Part shown: one piece after another, positions 15,328 to 18,414 of the stretch
Position numbering within the stretch: the stretch's first letter is position 1
Layout of the letters: every line of letters begins with the position of its first letter
DNA from: Candidatus Zhuqueibacterota bacterium 4484_87
Lineage (GTDB): Bacteria; Zhuqueibacterota; Zhuqueibacteria; Thermofontimicrobiales; Thermofontimicrobiaceae
NCBI GenBank assembly: GCA_002085355.1
Contig: NATN01000124.1
Location: 1 to 18,414 of the forward strand
Direction of reading: 5' to 3'
Length of the DNA stretch: 18,414 bases
Notes under the pieces: model-generated
The model's input: the letters and a program-made list of their open reading frames with translations, nothing else
Database searches by the model: none
Told to the model about the DNA's origin: nothing
Translations under genes and position numbers: made by a program

Positions 15328-15358
15328 CAAATATAATTATATCACCGATAAAAGTCAA
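15328..15358 (-). promoter_or_regulatory. Promoter candidate for the exopolysaccharide operon
   Basis: On the - strand, TTGACT (15358-15353) and TATATT (15335-15330) are separated by 17 bases, about 60-70 bases upstream of the TTG start at 15262. The -10 region extends to TATATTTG, which also fits the Bacteroidetes TAnnTTTG pattern, with a TTG about 20 bases upstream. A weaker + strand match for the divergent dus gene (TTGCAA, 17 bases, TATATC, 15315-15343) overlaps it. Confidence 0.45.
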
Positions 15359-15506
15359 GCACAAACTCAAATGAAAAATACCACAGTTTAGTACATTTAG
15401 GGAAATATTTTTCGCCTGGAACTCATTTTCACGTAGCAGGTAAAAAAAATGTTCCAAAACCAAAAACAACTTGCAAATTTATAATGAAGTTATTATCTTT
15501 TGGCTC

Positions 15507-16478
15507 ATGATTTTAGGGAAAGTCCGAATAAAGGGAAAAGTCGTGCTTGCTCCGCTGGCAGGAGTAACAGACTCATCATTTCGGTGGATTTGTCGGCAAT
15601 TGGGCGCAGCCGCCGTGTTCACAGAGATGATCAGCGCAGATGGATTGGTGCGAGACAGTCAAAAAACCAGGGAATACATGGCTTTCCGGGAAGCGGAAAG
15701 GCCTATCGGTTTTCAGCTATTCGGATCAGACCCGGAGGTTATGGCTCGAGCTGCGAAAATTGCCGGAGAAATGCAGCCGGATTTTATTGATTTGAATTTT
15801 GGTTGTCCGGTGAAGAAAGTGGTCAAGCGCGGCGCCGGCGCGGCATTACTCAATGATGTGAAATTGGCAGGGAAAATCGCCAGCGCTGTGGTGAAAGTCT
15901 CGCCGGTCCCGGTGACGGCAAAAATCCGCAAGGGCTGGAACAAAGAAAGCGAGAACGCCCTGGAAGTCGCCAGGAAACTGGAGCAAGCTGGTGTGGCAGC
16001 AATTACCGTTCACGGCAGAACGCAATCAGAAATGTTCCGCGGCGCAGCGGACTGGGAAATTATCGCTGAAATTAAAAGGGAAATTTCCATTCCTGTCATC
16101 GGGAACGGAGATGTCCGCAGCGCTGAAGAGGCAAAGAAAATGCTCGATAAGACTGGCTGTGATCTTGTCATGATCGGCAGAGGCGCGATGGGCAATCCCT
16201 GGATTTTTCAACAGGTGAATCATTATTTGGAAACAGGCGAGCTACTCCCTCCGCCGACACCGGAGCAGAGGCTGGCAATAATTTTGCAGCATTTGGATGA
16301 TCGGGTTCAGGGAGAACAAAGCAAGCGCGCGCTTTTTGAAATGAGAAAACACTTGAGCTGGTATGTGAAAGGACTTCCAGGATGCGCACAAATACGCGCT
16401 CAGCTTTTTCAATTGGATGAGTTGAGCGAAGTAAAAAATAAATTAACCGAATATTTAACCAAGGTAGGTGTGTCATGA
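15507..16478 (+). CDS. dusB: tRNA-dihydrouridine synthase, DusB type
   Basis: This FMN- and NADPH-dependent enzyme reduces uridine to dihydrouridine in the tRNA D-loop. I chose the ATG at 15507 (323 residues) because MILGKVRIKGKVVLAPLAGVTD aligns with the usual DusB beginning; the frame is open from a TTG at 15471 but those 12 residues are unlike the family. Motifs: LAPLAGVTDSSFR (14-26), the catalytic Cys100 in LNFGCPVKKV, RGAGAALL, AKIRKGW, VHGRT, IPVIGNGDV and MIGRGAMGNPW, covering the TIM barrel's FMN-binding ends. The C-terminal helical domain is complete. No strong ribosome-binding site is visible. It is divergent from the exopolysaccharide operon and is a housekeeping gene with no evident link to either neighbour. 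Confidence 0.92.
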   Translation: MILGKVRIKGKVVLAPLAGVTDSSFRWICRQLGAAAVFTEMISADGLVRDSQKTREYMAFREAERPIGFQLFGSDPEVMARAAKIAGEMQPDFIDLNFGCPVKKVVKRGAGAALLNDVKLAGKIASAVVKVSPVPVTAKIRKGWNKESENALEVARKLEQAGVAAITVHGRTQSEMFRGAADWEIIAEIKREISIPVIGNGDVRSAEEAKKMLDKTGCDLVMIGRGAMGNPWIFQQVNHYLETGELLPPPTPEQRLAIILQHLDDRVQGEQSKRALFEMRKHLSWYVKGLPGCAQIRAQLFQLDELSEVKNKLTEYLTKVGVS

Positions 16479-16599
16479 TCAAAAAAGATTATTTCATGCC
16501 GATTAAGAGGACGCTCATATTTGTCTGGCATCGCATGTTTGATAGTTAGGACTTCAGGGTGAATATTCTTTCATGTTTCGATTTTTGTGAAAGGTAAAC

Positions 16600-16614
16600 C
16601 TAAAGTTACTTTAG
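16600..16614. promoter_or_regulatory. Short perfect palindrome upstream of the cPGS-like gene
   Basis: CTAAAGT-T-ACTTTAG is a perfect 7-base inverted repeat around one central base, 51 bases before the ATG at 16666. Its position fits an operator or a 5' leader hairpin. It is short enough to be chance in AT-rich DNA. Confidence 0.25.
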
Positions 16615-16665
16615 TAGTGAATTAATGCGTAGAATTTTCAACCCTGAAAAACGATTGGAGGATAT

Positions 16666-17979
16666 ATGAATCGTAAAAAAATAATCATCATGGGTGCCGC
16701 CGGACGTGATTTTCACAATTTCAACTTGCGTTATCGCGATAACGAAGAATTTGAGGTAGTTGCTTTTACTGCCACGCAAATTCCCGATATTGAAGGCCGT
16801 GTTTATCCTGCAGAACTCGCCGGAAAACTTTATCCCAACGGTATTCCCATTCATCCCGAAGAAAAATTGGCCGAGTTGATCAAAGAATACAAAGCGGAAG
16901 GTGTTGTCTTTGCTTACAGCGATGTTCCGCACGAATACGTCATGCATAAAGCGGCTCAGGTGAATGCTGCCGGAGCAGATTTCATTTTGATGGGTACGGA
17001 AAGCACTATGCTCAAAAGCAAAGTGCCGGTGATTTCTGTGTGCGCCATTCGTACCGGCTGCGGGAAAAGTCAGACCACTCGCCGCGTGAGCGAAATTTTG
17101 CGCTCCTGGGGTAAAAAAGTAGTTGCCATTCGCCATCCCATGCCCTACGGTGATCTGGCAGCACAAAAAGTGCAACGTTTTGCTTCGTACGAGGATATGG
17201 ATAAACACAAATGTACCATCGAAGAACGCGAAGAATACGAGCCGCATATTGACCGCGGTGTCGTTGTTTATGCTGGTGTGGATTACGGTGCCATTCTGGA
17301 AGAAGCGGAAAAAGAAGCGGATATCATCATCTGGGACGGCGGGAATAACGATACGCCTTTCTATAAACCGGATTTGAATATCGTCGTCACCGATCCCCAT
17401 CGTGCAGGTCATGAGCTTACTTATTACCCGGGCGAAACTAATTTGCGTATGGCGGACGTGATTGTGATCAATAAAATTGACACTGCGGATTATGAAGATG
17501 TGGAATATTTGCGCGAAAATATTCGCGAAGTCAATCCGGATGCGATTGTCATCGACGGCGCATCTCCGCTGGTAGTGGAAAATCCGGAATTGATTCGCGG
17601 GAAACGGGCTCTGGTTGTGGAAGACGGTCCCACGTTGACTCATGGCGAAATGACTTACGGTGCCGGCGTTGTCGCTGCCGAAAAATTCGGTGCATCGGAA
17701 CTTGTTGATCCCAGACCCTGGGTTGTGGGCAAAATTGCTGAAACCTATGAAAAATATCCGGAAATCGGCATGCTCCTTCCGGCAATGGGATATGGCGAGC
17801 AGCAAGTGAAAGACCTGGAAAAAACCGTAAATGCTGTTGATTGCGACGTTGTTGTCATCGGAACTCCCATCGATTTGCGCCGCGTAATTAATATTGAAAA
17901 ACCGGCGGTGCGCGTCATGTACGATCTTCAGGAGATCGGCAAGCCTGATTTAGAAGAAGTGCTTGCCAGATTCAAATAG
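16666..17979 (+). CDS. Cyclic 2,3-diphosphoglycerate synthetase-like GTPase/ATPase (COG2403 type)
   Basis: The 437-residue protein starts at an ATG with TGGAGGA four bases upstream. It opens with an N-terminal Rossmann-like part (IIIMGAAGRDFHNFN, 6-20), a characteristic opening of the family. A P-loop follows, CAIRTGCGKSQTTR (126-139, Lys134-Ser135), then WDGGNND (223-229) and NKID (269-272), the guanine-type specificity motif. This pattern matches the family that contains the Methanothermus fervidus cyclic 2,3-diphosphoglycerate synthetase, which closes 2,3-bisphosphoglycerate to its cyclic form with ATP. Bacterial members are widespread and their role is not established, so the name should be held loosely. 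It is soluble, with no signal peptide. Carbamate kinase follows 112 bp downstream beyond a terminator. A carbamoyl-phosphate or nucleotide-catabolism role is a possible alternative (inference). Confidence 0.82.
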   Translation: MNRKKIIIMGAAGRDFHNFNLRYRDNEEFEVVAFTATQIPDIEGRVYPAELAGKLYPNGIPIHPEEKLAELIKEYKAEGVVFAYSDVPHEYVMHKAAQVNAAGADFILMGTESTMLKSKVPVISVCAIRTGCGKSQTTRRVSEILRSWGKKVVAIRHPMPYGDLAAQKVQRFASYEDMDKHKCTIEEREEYEPHIDRGVVVYAGVDYGAILEEAEKEADIIIWDGGNNDTPFYKPDLNIVVTDPHRAGHELTYYPGETNLRMADVIVINKIDTADYEDVEYLRENIREVNPDAIVIDGASPLVVENPELIRGKRALVVEDGPTLTHGEMTYGAGVVAAEKFGASELVDPRPWVVGKIAETYEKYPEIGMLLPAMGYGEQQVKDLEKTVNAVDCDVVVIGTPIDLRRVINIEKPAVRVMYDLQEIGKPDLEEVLARFK

Positions 17980-17988
17980 ATAATATCT

Positions 17989-18030
17989 AAATCCCGGAGT
18001 TGATGTTTTTAAACTCCGGGATTTTTCTTT
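17989..18030 (+). terminator. Rho-independent terminator after the cPGS-like gene
   Basis: AAATCCCGGAGTT (17989-18001) pairs perfectly over 13 bases with AACTCCGGGATTT (18012-18024) around a 10-base loop. It is followed by a T-rich tract (18022-18030). It starts 10 bases after the TAG stop, so it should end that transcript and leave carbamate kinase mainly to its own promoter. Confidence 0.88.
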
Positions 18031-18091
18031 CCTTTGTTTCATTATTTGTAAAGAAGATATTTAATTTGAATAAAAGCAAGAGAAGGTTTAT

Positions 18092-18414
18092 ATGACAGAA
18101 AAAAAAACCGCAGTTGTCGCACTTGGCGGTAATGCCATAACCAGAGAATTTGAAGAAGGAAATATCTTCCAGCAGTTTGCCAATACGCGCCGTAGTCTGG
18201 TCGGCGTGCTGGAATTAATTAAACGCGGCTATCAAATTGCCCTTACTCACGGGAATGGCCCTCAGGTGGGGAATTACCTGATTCGCGTGGAGGAGAGTCG
18301 GCGAGTGGTTACGCCGATCCCACTCGGAATCATGGTGGCAGATTTGATGGGCGGCATGGGTTACATGATCGCTCAATCGCTGCAAAACAAATTAATTCGC
18401 AACAAAATTGATCG
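18092..18414 (+). CDS. arcC: Carbamate kinase, N-terminal part (runs off the window)
   Basis: The 107 complete codons visible begin MTEKKTAVVALGGNAITR, with AGAAGG upstream of the ATG. The VALGGNAI phosphate-binding start, THGNGPQVGNYLIRVEES (residues 63-80) and PLGIMVADLMGGMGYMIAQSL are diagnostic of carbamate kinases of the amino-acid kinase fold. The enzyme reversibly transfers phosphate between ATP/carbamate and ADP/carbamoyl phosphate. In fermenters it usually makes ATP from carbamoyl phosphate derived from arginine, agmatine or purine catabolism. The C-terminal two thirds lie outside the window. No carbamoyltransferase or deiminase is present upstream, so the source of carbamoyl phosphate is not visible. 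Confidence 0.93.
   Translation, partial: MTEKKTAVVALGGNAITREFEEGNIFQQFANTRRSLVGVLELIKRGYQIALTHGNGPQVGNYLIRVEESRRVVTPIPLGIMVADLMGGMGYMIAQSLQNKLIRNKID

Noticed and set aside
15263..15469. N-terminal extension of the Wza-like frame
   Set aside because: It would place coding sequence upstream of the promoter candidate and ahead of a clear signal peptide. The TTG at 15262 has a proper AGGAG site.
16475..16549. 24-codon frame starting inside the dusB stop as ATGA (MIKKDYFMPIK...)
   Set aside because: The overlap is tempting as a coupled small gene, but the upstream AAGGTAGG is weak, there is no membrane or leader-peptide pattern and no attenuator follows it.
16606..17805. 399-codon open frame on the - strand
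   Set aside because: It is antisense to the cPGS-like gene, rich in His, Phe and Ile in a low-complexity way, and has no recognisable motif. The + strand frame has a P-loop, NKID and a good ribosome-binding site.
1..18414. CRISPR array, tRNA or rRNA gene, phage or toxin-antitoxin module
   Set aside because: No direct-repeat/spacer rhythm, cloverleaf, rRNA core sequence, integrase, transposase or paired small toxin-antitoxin genes were seen on either strand. The periodic repeats are inverted and lack unique spacers.

Overview
The window looks like a chromosomal segment from a Gram-negative, probably anaerobic bacterium. It has two lipobox lipoproteins, an outer-membrane polysaccharide exporter of the Wza type, a Wzx/Wzy-type surface glycan operon, DusB, a cyclic-2,3-diphosphoglycerate-synthetase-like GTPase and carbamate kinase. 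A UbiA prenyltransferase with archaeal-lipid-like motifs and a Bacteroidetes-like promoter shape point loosely to the FCB group (Calditrichota, Marinimicrobia and relatives). That placement is inference; there is no rRNA or marker gene here to settle it.

Layout. Positions 1-357 hold a non-coding element with inverted ends. Positions 444-2263 (+) carry two small lipoproteins followed by the UbiA prenyltransferase. Positions 2309-2466 hold a second inverted-repeat element. A response regulator with a degenerate kinase-like N-terminus lies at 2489-3166 (-). Two glycosyltransferase genes in tandem follow at 3448-4725 and 4759-8745 (+). The second is a 1328-residue protein that joins a GT4-type glycosyltransferase, an unrecognised middle part and a C-terminal phosphodiester glycosidase (NAGPA-like) domain.

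A five-gene operon runs on the - strand from 15262 down to 8882: Wza-like exporter (frame-disrupted), Wzz-like chain-length protein, Wzx-like flippase, Wzy/WaaL-like polymerase or ligase, and a GT4 glycosyltransferase. The genes are tightly packed (gaps of 23, 50 and 4 bp, then an ATGA overlap) and are preceded by a good promoter candidate at 15328-15358. Divergent from it is dusB (15507-16478, +). Last come the cPGS-like GTPase (16666-17979, +) with a strong intrinsic terminator, and the start of carbamate kinase (18092 to the window end).

How they fit together: two glycan gene groups converge at about 8.8 kb. The - strand operon has assembly and export functions but no priming sugar-phosphate transferase and no tyrosine kinase in the window, so it must rely on genes elsewhere. 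The + strand pair could make or trim a phosphodiester-linked sugar. The GT-NAGPA fusion is the most unusual object in the window.
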